A DNA stretch of 64,000 bases from Narthecium ossifragum. Lineage: Eukaryota > Streptophyta > Magnoliopsida > Dioscoreales > Nartheciaceae. The stretch lies in contig OY986971.1 in the NCBI GenBank assembly GCA_963920575.1, positions 5,123,340 to 5,187,339 of the forward strand, in the 5' to 3' direction. The position numbers were made by a program, and so were the translations under genes. The notes beneath the pieces were generated by a model that was not told the DNA's origin, made no database searches, and saw only the letters and a program-made list of their open reading frames with translations. Shown in pieces: positions 10,939 to 21,914 of the stretch. Numbering within the stretch: the stretch's first letter is position 1; each line of letters begins with the position of its first letter.

Positions 10939-12041
10939 TGTTGAAAGTCCAAGAGGGGGTAAATTTGGACCTTTAATAAAAAAATAAAATAAATGATAAG
11001 AGGAAAACCTAGGTAGGAGGAGTCTAAGAACTTATATGCTTGTAAATGAAATGAATGATAAATAAATCAAGCAAATAGATGGGTGAGATGAGAGTTAGAG
11101 ATATTGCACCAGATTTTATAGTGGTTCAGCCAACCTTGCCTACTTCCACTTCACCCAAGGGTCCTACTTGGGGTTCCACTACTTGTAAGACCTTTAGAAG
11201 CTTTCCACTAAGCTTACGGGTGCTTGTCAACCTATCCACCAAGCTTACGGCTGCTTAGCAACCTTACAATCTCCCCAAGAACTCTTGGGTATCCTCCAAG
11301 TTCACTCTTGGATGTCTCTCATAAATTCTACTTCACAACTTGAATTAGTTTCACAAAGTTAAGCTCACAAATAAAAAGGATAAACTTGCTACAAATATTT
11401 CTCAATGATCCCTTTGCTCCTCCTAAGTTGGTTGCAAGTTTGATGCATCTCTCCTCTTATAGCTGAACTCTAAAGCCTTCCAAATAGCCTTCCAACGGCT
11501 ATTTTAGCCTTCTCCAATGACTCTTTAACGGCTATATTATTGACTGACGGTCGTCCGTCGCATCGTCCGCCATATCGTCTGTCGCGCTCAAATATAGCTC
11601 GGATCGATCGTCGTATCGACCGTCGTATCGACCTTTAGGCTTCACGGTCGACCGTCGTATCGACCTTTTGGCTTCACGGTCGACCGTCGCATCGTTCGCC
11701 ACATCGTCTGTGAGCCTCTGTTGTGAAAAACAGTTCTCAGGGTCGATGCCTCGTTGGACCGTCACTTCTCCAAAATAAGTCACATAGGCCACGGTCGATC
11801 GGTCCATCGACCATCACATCGATCGTCGGCCTATTTCCCATGAACAACTACCATGGTTGATCCGTGCATCAACTGTCAGTCTGCATGGTCGATCCGTTCA
11901 TCAACCGCCGCATCGACCGCGAGTACCAAAAACATCTTAAATATGATTTTAGTGCTTTCCAAATTAAATGATATTAATATCAAAATAATATTTTATCATC
12001 ATGCATAATATGACATCATCAAAACAACATTAGGACTAACA
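10939..12041 (-). mobile_element. LTR-like repeat, family C
   Basis: On the minus strand it starts TGTTAGTCC (from 12041) and ends ...GGACTTTCAACA (10939), so it has TG..CA ends with a short inverted repeat. Internally, 11535-11920 is a run of words such as 'cgtcgtatcgaccgt' and 'ggtcgatc'. Related words recur at 26515-26700. I found no exact 5-bp target duplication, so solo LTR is likely but not proven. Confidence 0.6.
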
Positions 12042-12390
12042 TATGCCACTATATTTTTCATATGTACGTATACGCCACCAAATTCATAATATATTTTCAA
12101 ATATGCCACCGTGATTAATTTTTGTGGAATGTTCACGGAATATGCCACTTTGATGGTGTCAACAGTAACGACATGATGTAGATTTACTTAAATACCCTAA
12201 CTTTCCATATTCTCTTATGCATAGTTAGGCTTAAATCAGGGGTAGTTCGGTAATTTTTCTGAAGTTGGATATTTCTTAACCTTAGTTAAGTTATAACAAC
12301 TAATGGAGATTAATAAAGTGGCATAGATGAAAATATATCATGAATTTGGTGATGGATATGTGAAAATGAAAAATATAGTAGCACATGCAT
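12042..12390. mobile_element. MITE with about 70-bp terminal inverted repeats
   Basis: The left arm 'tatgccactatatttttcat...ccaccaaattcataatatattttcaaatatgccac' is mirrored on the right by 'gtggcatagatgaaaatatatcatgaatttggtg...gaaaaatatagtagcaca'. Long inverted repeats and no coding content suggest a MULE-type MITE. Target duplication not determined. Confidence 0.6.
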
Positions 12391-12475
12391 ATTGCATATG
12401 TAAATTAAGATCTTTTGAGTGACATATCTCGTCTGTATAGGGGATGGCTATTATACTTGAAGCCTACGCTACGTT

Positions 12476-12502
12476 GGGGGGGGGGGGGGGGGGGGGGGGG
12501 GG
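12476..12502 (+). repeat. Poly-G run of 27
   Basis: Twenty-seven uninterrupted G. It lies outside any gene, 270 bp before the copia 5' LTR. The length may be unreliable in assembly. Confidence 0.85.
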
Positions 12503-12771
12503 TATCCCATTTCTTCTTATAGAGTAGTAATGCCCCTCACACCATCGATCGTGTGTGGATTTTTCACATCCTCACATGACGGGTTGTCATTGGTCACCCA
12601 AAACCGTGTCCCACACCACATGACACCCCTAGAAACCCCAATTGTTCTATGCCACGACCTTACAGTTTGACGGTGCGACAAAAATCCTTTTCATTTTGTT
12701 ATATGATTTTGTATACCATGAAAAATTACTCCAATACGTCATATTTTTTAATACATAAACACCTCCCCCCC

Positions 12772-13047
12772 TTTTGGAGTTAATGCATTTTTGAAGGCTA
12801 CATGCTTGATGAAACGTAACAATAATATGGTAATGCAAAGAGTCAAGAAGCAGTTTCTTATGAAGTTATTAGTTTAGTTTCTTATGAAGTACTAGTTTTA
12901 GTTTAATTCTTTTATTACATACGTTAGTGGAAAAACCTATATATAATGTGCTCTAAGCCTTTGTTGTACCAATGAAGTAAAGTAATAGACTTTTCCTCAT
13001 GTTGAGCTTTGCATAGCAACTCATCTTTTCCATAGCATTCTCCAACA
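12772..13047 (+). repeat. 5' LTR of the copia element
   Basis: Starts at the position equivalent to TGTTGGAG of the 3' LTR (here TTTTGGAG) and ends ...CTCCAACA just before the primer binding site. It shares 'gagttaatgcatttttgaagg', 'tatatataatgtg' and 'gtaccaatgaagtaaagtaa' with 17873-18072. Confidence 0.88.
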
Positions 13048-13051
13048 AAAG

Positions 13052-13063
13052 TGGTATCAGAGC
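13052..13063 (+). promoter_or_regulatory. Primer binding site, initiator tRNA-Met
   Basis: TGGTATCAGAGC is the complement of the 3' end of plant initiator tRNA-Met, the usual minus-strand primer for copia elements. It lies four bases after the LTR end. Confidence 0.9.
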
Positions 13064-13104
13064 TTGGTTTCCTTTATTGGAGAGCTTCTGAGAGTGATGA
13101 AGAG

Positions 13105-14382
13105 ATGGCAGCCAATAGTAGGAGTCTGAACATTTCTCAACCCACTATGCCAATCTTTCGAGGAGATAATTATGATTTTTGGAGTATCAAAATAAAGACA
13201 TTGTTTTTGTCTCAAGATATTTGGGATTTGATTGAGGTCAGATACGAGGAGCCGATGGAGTCATCAAGCACAAGCCCAACTCAAAGGGAGCAGCTCAAAG
13301 AGTTGAAGAAGAAGGACAACAAAGGCACTTTTCTTCATTCAACAAAGTGTATCCGAAGCCATCTTTCCAAGGATCATTGGAGCCACTAAAGCCAAAGAAG
13401 CTCGGGATGTTCTCAAAAATGAATTCAAGGGCAATGAGAAGGTAAAATCCATCAAGCTTCAATCTCTTCTCAGACAATTAGAAGCACTTCATATGAAAGA
13501 TTCTGACAACATGAAGGATTATTTTTCAAAAGTTGCTGAAATAGTTAATCAAATCAGATCCTATGGAGAAAGTATTGCTGATCAAAAGATAGTTGAAAAA
13601 ATCTTGATTAGTATTCCTGCTAAATATGACTCTATTGTTGGAGTTATAGAAGAGTCAAAAGATCTCTCGTCTTTGACTGTAAGGCCTCGTTTGGTATGGG
13701 AATAACCTTATTCCGGGGTTAAAGGACTTTATTCCCGATTTCGGGAATAACTTTGTAATGATTACTTGAAATAAGGAAAAAGTAGAGTGAAGAGTGGGAA
13801 TAACTTTGTAATGATTACTTGGAATAGGAAAAGGTGTTTGGGGAATAAAGTGTGGAATAAGTAGTGGATTCGAGAATATTCCTGGAATATTCCAAGAATA
13901 TTCCCTTATTCCCGTTTGGTATTCCCATACCAAACGGGGCCTAAGTGAGTTCATGGGATTACTTGAAGTCCATGAGCAAAGACTCAGTCGGCATGCTGAA
14001 AAATTAATTGATCATGCTTTTCAATCAAAGCTAACAATAGGCTCCAAAGATTCTTTTGTCAAAGTGCAATCAAGTGCTGAAAGAAAAGAAGAAAGGTAAG
14101 CAGACTAGAGATTCGGCAAATTCTTGGGGACAAGGAGGAAAGCCAAATTTCAAAGTCAGGTACGAAAACAATTTTGAGAAAAGTAACAATTCTAGAGCAC
14201 CTCAAAATATTTGTCATGTTTGTAAAAAGCCAGGTCACACATCCAAAGATTGTTGGCATGGGGGAAAACCACAGTGCTTCAATTACAAGCAGTTTTGGCA
14301 TATGCAGAAGGATTGCCATTTTAAATTGGGTCAAGCGAATTTGATTGAGAAAAAGGAGAAGGAAGAAGAACATTTGTTTTAA
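13105..14382 (+). pseudogene. copia gag, broken
   Basis: ATG at 13105 opens 'MAANSRSLNISQP...FRGDNYDFWSIKIKTLF', the usual copia gag N-terminus (UBN2-type). A frame change follows near 13345; 'MKDSDNMKDYFSKVAEIVNQIRSYGESIADQKIVEKIL' resumes the gag core at 13493. A MITE splits it at 13683-13941. The nucleocapsid part near 14206-14330 has one CCHC knuckle ('CHVCKKPGHTSKDC') and a second ('CFNYKQFWHMQKDC') in which the second Cys of the motif is Tyr. Coding would pack RNA into virus-like particles; no intact frame remains. Confidence 0.85.
13683..13941. mobile_element. PIF/Harbinger-like MITE with TAA target duplication
   Basis: The 259-bp insert begins GGCCTCGTTTGGTATGGGAA and ends with the inverted counterpart TTCCCATACCAAACGGGGCC. 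It is flanked by TAA at 13680-13682 and 13942-13944. A 3-bp TAA duplication with such ends is the hallmark of Tourist/PIF-type MITEs. It interrupts the copia gag. Confidence 0.85.
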
Positions 14383-16390
14383 CAAAAGAACTTGTGATAC
14401 TTGGTATTTGGATAGTGGATGCAGCAATCATATGACAGGTGATGAGCAAAGTCTCAAGTATGCATCGGAAATGGAGCTGTGGTGGAAGCCAAAGGCAAAG
14501 GTACTATAGCGGTTAATACTAAGCAAGGTACCAAGTACATTCATAATGTTTTGCTTGTTCCAGACTTGACTCAAAATTTGTTAAGTGTTGATCAACTGAT
14601 TTAGAAGGGTTTCTCAGTTTTTTTCAAAGATGATTCTTGTGTTATTTATGATAATAAGAACAAGAATCAAGTCTTGGGTAAAGTGGACATGGAAAAGAAT
14701 AGAAATTTTGCACTTACTTTTCAATAGGTGAAAGAGCTTTCTTTAAAGGCTGATGTTGATGCCACTTGGTTGTGGCATAAAAGGTTTGGGCATCTTAACT
14801 TGAGAACCTTGAAGCTACTTTATCAATTAGATATGGTAAAGGGGTTGTCATCAGTATCACTTGATGGGCATGTATGTGAAGGGTGTATATTTGGAAAACA
14901 CCATCGGTCTTCTTTTCCTACAGGAAAAGTTTGGAGAGCCAAGTCACAATTAGAGTTAGTGCATACAGACATTTGTGGAGCCATGCAGACACCATCTCTT
15001 GAGGAAAGCAGGTAATTCATAAGTTTTATTGATGACTATACAAGAATGACTTGGGTGTATTTTTTGAAGCAGAAATATGAAGCTCTGTCCATATTTAAAA
15101 AATTCAAAGCACTAGTTGGAAAGCAAAGTGGATATTATATCAAGATATTGCAAAGTGATCGCGGCGGCGAATATACTACAGCTCTTTTGAAGAGTTTCTT
15201 GAAACAGAAAGTATTAATCAACAATTGACAGTCTCATACACTGCAAAATGGCGTCGCCGAACGAAAGAAGTTGTTCGAAATCAAACTCCATATGAGGCAT
15301 CGACTGGTAGAAAACCATCAGCTTGGCATTTTAAAATATTTGGATGCATTTGTTATACTCACATTGGTGCAGGGTAACGTGGACCTCTCTATGGGAGAGA
15401 CAACAAGATTTCTCAAGGGGAAGAAACCAAAAAACCCTAATTTTTATTCATCATCAAAACTGACTCTTTACAAACCCTAAGGCCTCCTTTTATAGGTTTA
15501 AGAAAAGACCAGACCAACTCAACATGGACTCAAACATCATTATCCTAATCTAAGTACTAAACCCAGAATTCAAATAGGAGAAAACCTACTAGAAATAGGA
15601 AATTTGCCAAAAATAGAAAGGACCCGAACAAACTGCCTAAAAAGAAAAGTTTTTCATAAAAGATGAATTTTAAGCCAAAACGAAAAGGAATTTAAAGATT
15701 CGGAGGTCAAGGTCATAGAGAGATCTTCGATCTCCGATGATTCTTGACGGGCTCGTCGAGCCGGTCGTTTTGACTCGTCGCACGCCCCGATCGGACGTCA
15801 TGGGCGAAAGTTATGCCCATCCGACGGTCGGGGTCGCCCGGAGATCTGAGTCGGACGGATGGGGTCCGAATGCGTGTAGATTGCCTCGGGAGCTGCTCCG
15901 GATCGGACTCGGTCAAGTCCGGGCTTGGTCCTGCATCACACATTCCCCAAGAAAAAAGGCAAAAGTTGGATGATAAAAGTCAAAGATGTATTTTTGTGGG
16001 TTATAACTTATTATCAAAAGGCTATCGATTATATAATCTCACTACAGGAAAGCTCATGATTGGAAGAGATATTATTTTTGATGAAAATGTAGCTTGGAAT
16101 TGGGACAAGCAGGAGATAGAAAGACTGTGAATTTGCAGGAAGAAGAATTTGAGCAAAGGGTGGAAGAACAAAATGCCGCAAGTCCAAATGTTTCACAGAG
16201 AAGTATGCCAAGAAGTCCGCATCCAAGTAAAAGCCCACAAAGTGAAGCAACTCCACTTGGTACACCAATCAAGATGCGAATGCGAAGTCTAGATGATATC
16301 TATCAAAGATGTAACTTCTGTATAATTGAACCAGATAGTTTTGAAGAAGTAGTAAAGGAAGAAACATGGGTCAAGGCAATATAAGAAGAA
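14383..16390 (+). pseudogene. copia protease and integrase, broken by a solo LTR
   Basis: The protease motif 'WYLDSGCSNHMTG' is readable at about 14400-14440, carrying the catalytic D-S-G. Integrase follows from 14728: 'LWHKRFGHLNLRTLKLL' and 'CEGCIFGKHHRSSFP' supply the HHCC zinc motif, then 'ELVHTDICGAM' (first catalytic Asp), 'FIDDYTRMTWVYFLK', and 'SDRGGEYTT' (second catalytic Asp). Stops occur at 15013-15015 and after 15226, and the solo LTR at 15365-15938 splits the integrase C-terminus. 'CIFVGYNLLSKGYRLYN' after the LTR is the usual copia integrase tail. Confidence 0.85.
15365..15938 (-). mobile_element. Solo LTR inside the copia integrase
   Basis: On the minus strand it runs TGATGCAGG ... 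CCTGCACCA, and it is flanked by an exact 5-bp CACAT duplication at 15360-15364 and 15939-15943. Removing it restores continuity of the integrase reading sense. Its GC-rich part around 15700-15900 has a related fragment at 26280-26420. Confidence 0.88.
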
Positions 16391-16396
16391 ATTAAT

Positions 16397-17865
16397 GTGA
16401 TTGAAAAAAATAATACTTGGGAGCTCGTGAATCGACCTCAAGGAAGGGAAGTGGTAGGAGTCAAATGGATTTACAAATGTAAGGTGAATCCAGATGGGGC
16501 CATACAAAAATACAAGGCTCGGCTTGTAACGAAAGGCTACACACAAATTCCAGGTATTGACTATCATGAAACATTTGCTCCTGTTGCAAGGTTGGAAACA
16601 ATTAGAACTTTAATTGCCATGGCTGCACAAAAGAAATGGTTGATTTATCAGTTGGATGTTAAATCTGCTTTTCTTAATGGAGTGTTGGATGAGGAGATTT
16701 ATGTTGAACAACCACAAGGGTTTATTGCCAAACAGCAAGAAGACATGGTGTACACAAGTTAAAGAAAGCACTTTATGGGCTCAAGCAAGCACCGAGGGCA
16801 TGGTACAGTCAAATTAATGATTGTTTCACAAGAATTGGTTTTTGTATAAGTACCAGTGAACCTACTCTCTATTTAAGAGGTCAAGGTACATCTAATCTGC
16901 TCATTGTGGCATTATATGTGGATGATATTATCTTTACTGGTTATGATGAGGAAGTGTTGTAACAATTTAAAAAGGATATGATGAGAACATATGAAATAAA
17001 TGATATGGGCTTGATGCACTACTTTCTTGGAATTGAAGTAGATCAAAGCAGTGATGGTATATTTATCTCACAAAGAAGATATGCAGTAAAGGTGGTTGAG
17101 AAGTTTCATATGATAGATTGCAAGCCTGTCAGTACTCCATTGATGGCCAATGAAAAGCTTCAAAAGGAAGATGGTAGAGAAAAAGTTGATGGAAAATCAT
17201 ATAGAAGCTTAGTTGGGAGTTTGTTGTATCTCACTACAACAAGGCCTGATATCATGTTCGCAACAAGCTTGGTTTCAAGGTACATGCAGAACCCAAGTAA
17301 ATATCATTTTAGCATTGCTGAAAGAATTTTGAGATACTTGCAGGGAACAATTGACTATGGGATATGGTACAACTTAGTTGAAGATTCAAACTTGGTGGGG
17401 TTCTCATATAGCGATTGGGACGAATCCTTTGAAGATATGAAGAGTACTTCCAGATATATTTTCTCACTTGGAAGCGGTGCATGCTTTTGATCTTCAAAGA
17501 AGCAAAGCACAGTTGCTCAATCAACAACCGAAGCTGAATATGTTGCAGCCGCAAGTGCCACAAGTCAAGTCATTTGGTTAAGAAGAATTCTTGAAGACTT
17601 GGGAGAAAGACAAGTTATGGCAACAACAATTTTCTGCGAAAACAAATCAGCAATCGCAATTGCCAAAAACTCAATGTTCCACAACAGGACAAAGCATATT
17701 GCCATAAAGCATCATTTCATTCGTGAAGCAGTAACCAAGGGGGAAATAGACCTCAAATTTTTTCAATCAGCTAAACAGGTGGCTAATATATTCACAAAGC
17801 CACTACCTAAGGAGATATTCTACTGCTTAAGGGAGATGCTTGGAGTAAAGGCAAAAATGCATTAA
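16397..17865 (+). pseudogene. copia reverse transcriptase and RNase H, broken
   Basis: The RT reads '[21 protein letters not shown]', '[26 protein letters not shown]', '[11 protein letters not shown]' (catalytic Asp) and, after a frameshift near 16755, 'ALYGLKQAPRAWYSQI' and 'ALYVDDIIFTG' (YVDD catalytic pair intact) at about 16911-16943. An in-frame stop lies at 16960-16962. RNase H includes 'STVAQSTTEAEYVAAAS' and 'ENKSAIAIAKN' and ends 'FTKPLPKEIFYCLREMLGVKAKMH' at a TAA overlapping the polypurine tract. A TGA at 17488-17490 separates RT and RNase H. Confidence 0.9.
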
Positions 17866-17872
17866 AGGGGAG
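17864..17872 (+). promoter_or_regulatory. Polypurine tract
   Basis: AAAGGGGAG directly precedes the 3' LTR start TGTTGGAG and overlaps the last codon of pol. This is where plus-strand DNA synthesis starts in retrotransposons. Confidence 0.85.
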
Positions 17873-18072
17873 TGTTGGAGTTAATGCATTTTTGAAGGTT
17901 ACATGTTTAATGAAACGTAGCAGTAAGATGGTAATGCAAAGAGTCAAGAAGCAGTTTCTTATGAAGTAATAGCTTTAGTTTAATGCTTTTATTATGTACG
18001 TTAGTGAAAATGTCTATATATAATGTGTTGTAAGCCTTGGTTGTACCAATGAAGTAAAGTAATAGACTTTTC
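17873..18072 (+). repeat. 3' LTR of the copia element, proximal part
   Basis: Begins TGTTGGAG and matches the 5' LTR up to 'aatagacttttc', where a 3.1-kb element is inserted. The last 10 bases (TAGACTTTTC, 18063-18072) are the left copy of the target duplication. Confidence 0.88.
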
Positions 18073-21000
18073 TGATAATTGGCGTTTAGTTTCATTGTAT
18101 GAAAATATTTGGCCCCAGGTATGGATAGCTTTTTCTTAAGGCATTTACTACCTAGTCATTTTGTTATGGTCAGTTTTGGTTTTTTTAGGACTAAAATGCC
18201 CTTGCCCCCTTCATCCCCCCACTTCTCCGACCATGGTCCGCCGATCCCGTGGGCCAAAGGTCTCCTCCGATCCAGTGGAGGATGACCAAGGAAGTGTGCT
18301 GGAGAGAGAGATTGGGTGGAGAGAGAGGGTTCGAAGAAGAGTGCTGGAGGGGAGGGCGTCGCGTTGTTCGGCGGCGGAGTGCGGGAGACTAGGTGGAGGT
18401 GGAGACGCGTCGGCGATGAAGGAGGAGAAGAGGAGTCGTGGGCGGAGCTCTTGGAAGGGGACGACCGTCGATGGGGTTTACTCCGGCGAGAGGAGGTTGT
18501 GGGGCGGAGGCTCGTGGTAGGAGGAGGTCGGGTGGTGGTCATCGGCTTCGGGATGAGGTCGGGATCGACGACGGACGGAGTGCGGGAGACTAGGTGGAGG
18601 TGGAGACGGCGTCGACAGTGAAGGAGGAGAAGAGGAGTCGCGAGCGGAGCTCTTGGAAGGGGACGAGCGATGGCAGGGTTTACTCCGGCGACATGAAGTC
18701 GGGGGGCGGAGGCTCGTGGTAGGAGAAGGTCGGGCATTGGCCGTCAGCTTCGGGAAGAGGTTGGGATCGATGACGGACGGGGAGCTCGGGATCGGCGATG
18801 AAACGATGGGGATCGGCGACGAGGAGCTTGAGATCGGCTACCGGGAGCTCGGGATTGGCGGCGGATGGTGAGCTTGGGATCGATGACGTGGAGCTTGATG
18901 GGAGCTCGGGGCGACGATGGAAGGCTGCGGAGGAGGAGCTCGGGGGTACGATGGGAGCTCAAGGTGACACCCGAAGGGAGGGCGGCGGACGAGCTCGGGG
19001 GAGATGGCGTCGGCAGAGGAGAAGAGGTGAGAGGAGTGAGAAAATGCCGGAAAAATAGAAAATGGGTGAAAAATGAGGAGATCGAGAGTAGTCTACATAT
19101 TATTTGTGGAAGTAATTGATGAAAAGTAACTAGTGAAAAGTAATTAGTGATTGTAACTAATTGTAGAAAGTAACTATTGTGCATTGGATTCCTGAAAAAA
19201 TAGGTGTAAAATATGGGAAAATATTCAACTTGAATTCTGGAAAGTAACTAATGAAGCTAATGGAAAGTAACTATCAAAATTGTGGAAAGTAGCTACCAAA
19301 ATTGTCATTAGAATTGTGGAAAGTAATTACGAGAATTATGGAAGTAAGTAGTACCAGAATTGTGAAAACTAACTACGAAAATTGTGGAAAGTACCTACGA
19401 AAATTGTGCAAAGTAACTATGAAAATTATGGAAAGTAACTCATGGAAAGTAACTTGTGTAAAGTAATTATAAAAGTCACTACTGAAACTGAAGACACTCA
19501 AAATTGTAGAAAGTAACTTATAAAAGTCACTACTGAAACTGAAGACACTCAAAATTATGGAAAGTAACTTATAAAAGTCACTACTGAACCTGAAGACACT
19601 CATGTCAATATTCAACTTGAATTCTTGAAAGTAACTAATGAAACTAATGGAAAGTAATTAGAGTTTCGATGATGAAATCATGGAAAGTTTGTTAGTTACT
19701 TTCCGAATTAACTAGAGGAAAGTAACTTGAGTTACTTTCCATTATTATATAACTATCTACATTTATTACATGTTATTTTTCATAATTGAAAGTAACTAGT
19801 GGAAAGTAACTCATGGAAAGTAACACCTGGACAGTAACTATCAAAATTATGGAAAGTAACTATCGAAATTGTCATTAGAATTGTGAAAATTAACATCGAG
19901 AATTGTGAAAAGTAAGTAGCAGAATTGTGAAAAGTAAGTATGAAAATTGTGAAAAGTAACTGCAAAAATTGTGGAAAGTAACTCAAATAACTAGTGTAAA
20001 GTAATTACTAAAAAAAAATGTGTGGAAAGTAACTAATGGAAATTTCCTCTATATTTTCTCGATTTTCCCCTTATTTTTCTTATTTAAGTCGATTTTTCCA
20101 CATATTATTTGTGGAAAGTATCTTTGTCGGAGAGTAATTTGTGAAAAGTAACTTTAGTGGAAAGTAATTTGCGAAAAGTTTTCCTATTTTTCTACATATT
20201 TCACTTATTTTATCCTATTTTTCCTTATTTTTAACTATTTTTTCCAATTTTCCTGAATTTTTCTCATATCTCATACTATTTTTCTTCATTTTTCCCTTGT
20301 TTTCTCTCTCCCTGTTAGTTTCTCCCTCCATTTTTTGTTTTATTTTTTTCGACGGCTTAGAGTCACCGAAGCGTGATCGCCGGCGAAGAGGGACGATCGG
20401 CGATCAAGGAGATCGGAGGAGAGGTCGGTCAAGTGTGGGGAGTCGATCCAACGGCTTGGATCGTGCTGTTTACCGACGGTTTAGGCGAATCCAAGGTAGC
20501 TCATCGGTGGGTCTTCAGGATGCCGGAGGTCTTGGATCGTGCCGGATTTGGCTGGAGGTGGCGGGGGAGCTTGAGGAGGGTGGCGGAGGAGCTCGGGGAG
20601 GTGGAGAAGGAGATGAGGGCAGCGAAGGAGCCCGGGGTGGTAGAGGAGATCGTCGTCTTTGAATTTATGGCGCAGTTCCCCTTGGCCGCCTCGGTAGCTG
20701 CCGGATTCGTCGGGGCTGGCCGTGGTCGGTGGAGGAGGGCTCGTGGGGGGTTGTTGGAGGCGATGGGGAAGAAGGGTGCGACGGTGGAGCATGAAGTGAG
20801 CTCTGACGAGGTCATGGTTGTGGGTTGCCCGCGGGTTGGATTGGGGGGGATCTTGAGGGGGGAGGAGAAGAGAGTGGTGGATGGGTTGATGACGTAGATG
20901 GCAGGATTAGGTGAGGGGTTTGATCCGATGGAGGTCTTTGCCGGAGGTCGGGTTCGTCGGAGGTCTTCGCCGGAGGCAGCCATGGCTACGAGGAGATGAG

Positions 21001-21216
21001 GGCGGCGGAGGAGCTTGGAGTGGCGGAGGAGATCGGGAAGATGGCTGGAGGTTATGGACTTCGCCGCCAGACGGTGGAAAGTAACAACTAGTCATATAAT
21101 GGAGAAGGGGCATTTTGGTCTTTTGAACAGAAAAGGGTAGTAAACGGCTAAATAAAAGTTATCAAAAACTCTAAGCCGTACAATATTTTTTTCGAGGACT
21201 TATTGACAAATGCCCC
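18073..21216. mobile_element. MULE-like element carrying a GAAAGTAAC array, inserted in the copia 3' LTR
   Basis: The insert is bounded by an exact 10-bp duplication TAGACTTTTC (18063-18072 and 21217-21226), a size typical of Mutator-like elements. Its ends are weakly inverted: 'gatagctttttcttaaggcatttactacct' on the left resembles the complement of the right-end text near 21130-21165, followed on both sides by an 'aaaatgcccctt' word. Inside are GC-rich flanks (18230-19050 and 20360-21060) and an A-rich tandem array (19120-20180). No transposase is visible, so it is non-autonomous. The long GC-rich frames have repetitive Gly/Arg/Glu sense and are not accepted as genes. The very tips do not match each other well, so classification rests mainly on the duplication. 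Confidence 0.7.
19120..20180 (+). repeat. Degenerate tandem array of GAAAGTAACT units
   Basis: Dozens of copies of (t)GGAAAGTAACTA spaced roughly 20 bp apart, joined by 'nnaaaattgt' fillers. A 54-58-bp sub-repeat ('gtaacttataaaagtcactactgaaactgaagacactca') is found three times at about 19450-19605. A related, more regular array lies at 46200-48930. Confidence 0.85.
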
Positions 21217-21277
21217 TAGACTTTTCCTCATGTTGAGCTCTGCATAGCAACTCATCTTTTCCATAGCATTCTCACCA
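21217..21277 (+). repeat. 3' LTR of the copia element, distal part
   Basis: After the right copy of the 10-bp duplication, 'ctcatgttgagctctgcatagcaactcatcttttccatagcattctc' resumes the LTR text seen at 12996-13040 of the 5' LTR. The last bases differ from the 5' LTR end, so the exact terminus is uncertain. Confidence 0.85.
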
Positions 21278-21854
21278 CCTCCACCTTCTCCTTCTCTATC
21301 CCCTCCAGCTTCTCCTATCCGCTTTCTTGATATCGCTTGGAAGGCACATTGCAACCAAAGTTCAGTTGCTTGGGAAAGCCACATTGCAAGGAAAAACTTT
21401 TCGTCCCCCTGGTCACTTCCTTCTTGAGGCCACTAACCTCATGTGTGTCGCAGTGTATGTGCGTATATCATGCTAAGACTCTCATCTATATTCAAGTGTT
21501 ACTACCCAATTAAACTCTTTACATGGCAGGAAAGCAATTAAAGCCTAATCCAACTCTAATACCATGTTGAGTTCTACCCAGCCTTCTTGGCTTAACATTC
21601 TCAAAAAAAAAACTCCAATACCATGGGTTTATTTTCACCATGTATCTATATCTCTCTACTGATGTTGCTTGCATGCCGTAAGGATATACAATGATCATCT
21701 TCTTCACGACCCTCTTTGCATCCCCCACAAAACATATGATCCCCTTGTTTTAAGCCTCGCTCCATTATGGTGACCTATAAGTCTATAACACGCCAAAATG
21801 CATGATGATCCCTGCATGCATGTCCTCTAGCAAGGAATACCATTCTACTTGTGT
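21278..21854. other. Intergenic region upstream of the first protease gene
   Basis: No gene or repeat boundary recognised. The short open frames carry no family sense. It should hold the promoter of the protease gene that follows. Confidence 0.5.
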
Positions 21855-21862
21855 TATAAATA
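21855..21862 (+). promoter_or_regulatory. TATA box of the aspartic protease gene
   Basis: TATAAATA lies 60 bp before the ATG at 21915. With transcription starting 25-35 bp after it, the ATG at 21885 would be at or before the transcript start, which favours 21915 as the start codon. Confidence 0.6.
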
Positions 21863-21914
21863 CTAGTCCATGAATCCATAAACTATGCACTGCCATATCT
21901 TTGCATTCCTAACC

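Larger units (their letters stand above)
12772..21277 (+). mobile_element. Ty1/copia retrotransposon, decayed, with nested insertions
   Basis: The element has a 5' LTR (12772-13047), a tRNA-Met primer binding site, gag, protease, integrase, RT and RNase H in copia order, a polypurine tract and a 3' LTR. Integrase precedes RT, which defines Ty1/copia. It has been hit by a PIF-like MITE (13683-13941), a solo LTR (15365-15938) and a MULE-like element inside the 3' LTR (18073-21216). Removing these leaves an element of about 4.5 kb. Stops and frameshifts in gag, integrase and RT show it is dead. The two LTRs are visibly diverged, so the insertion is not recent. Confidence 0.9.

Noticed and set aside
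12476..12502. 27-base poly-G as a functional G-quadruplex
   Set aside because: Homopolymers of this size are common assembly or sequencing artefacts and no gene is near.
18161..19184. Pro/Ser-rich 193- and 146-residue minus-strand frames
   Set aside because: Located in the GC-rich flank of the MULE-like insert; low-complexity sense from 'gagctcggg' repeats.
20373..20897. 174-residue plus-strand frame and several mirror frames
   Set aside because: GC-rich, Gly/Glu/Arg/Val-rich sense open on both strands inside the MULE-like insert; no domain and no start context.
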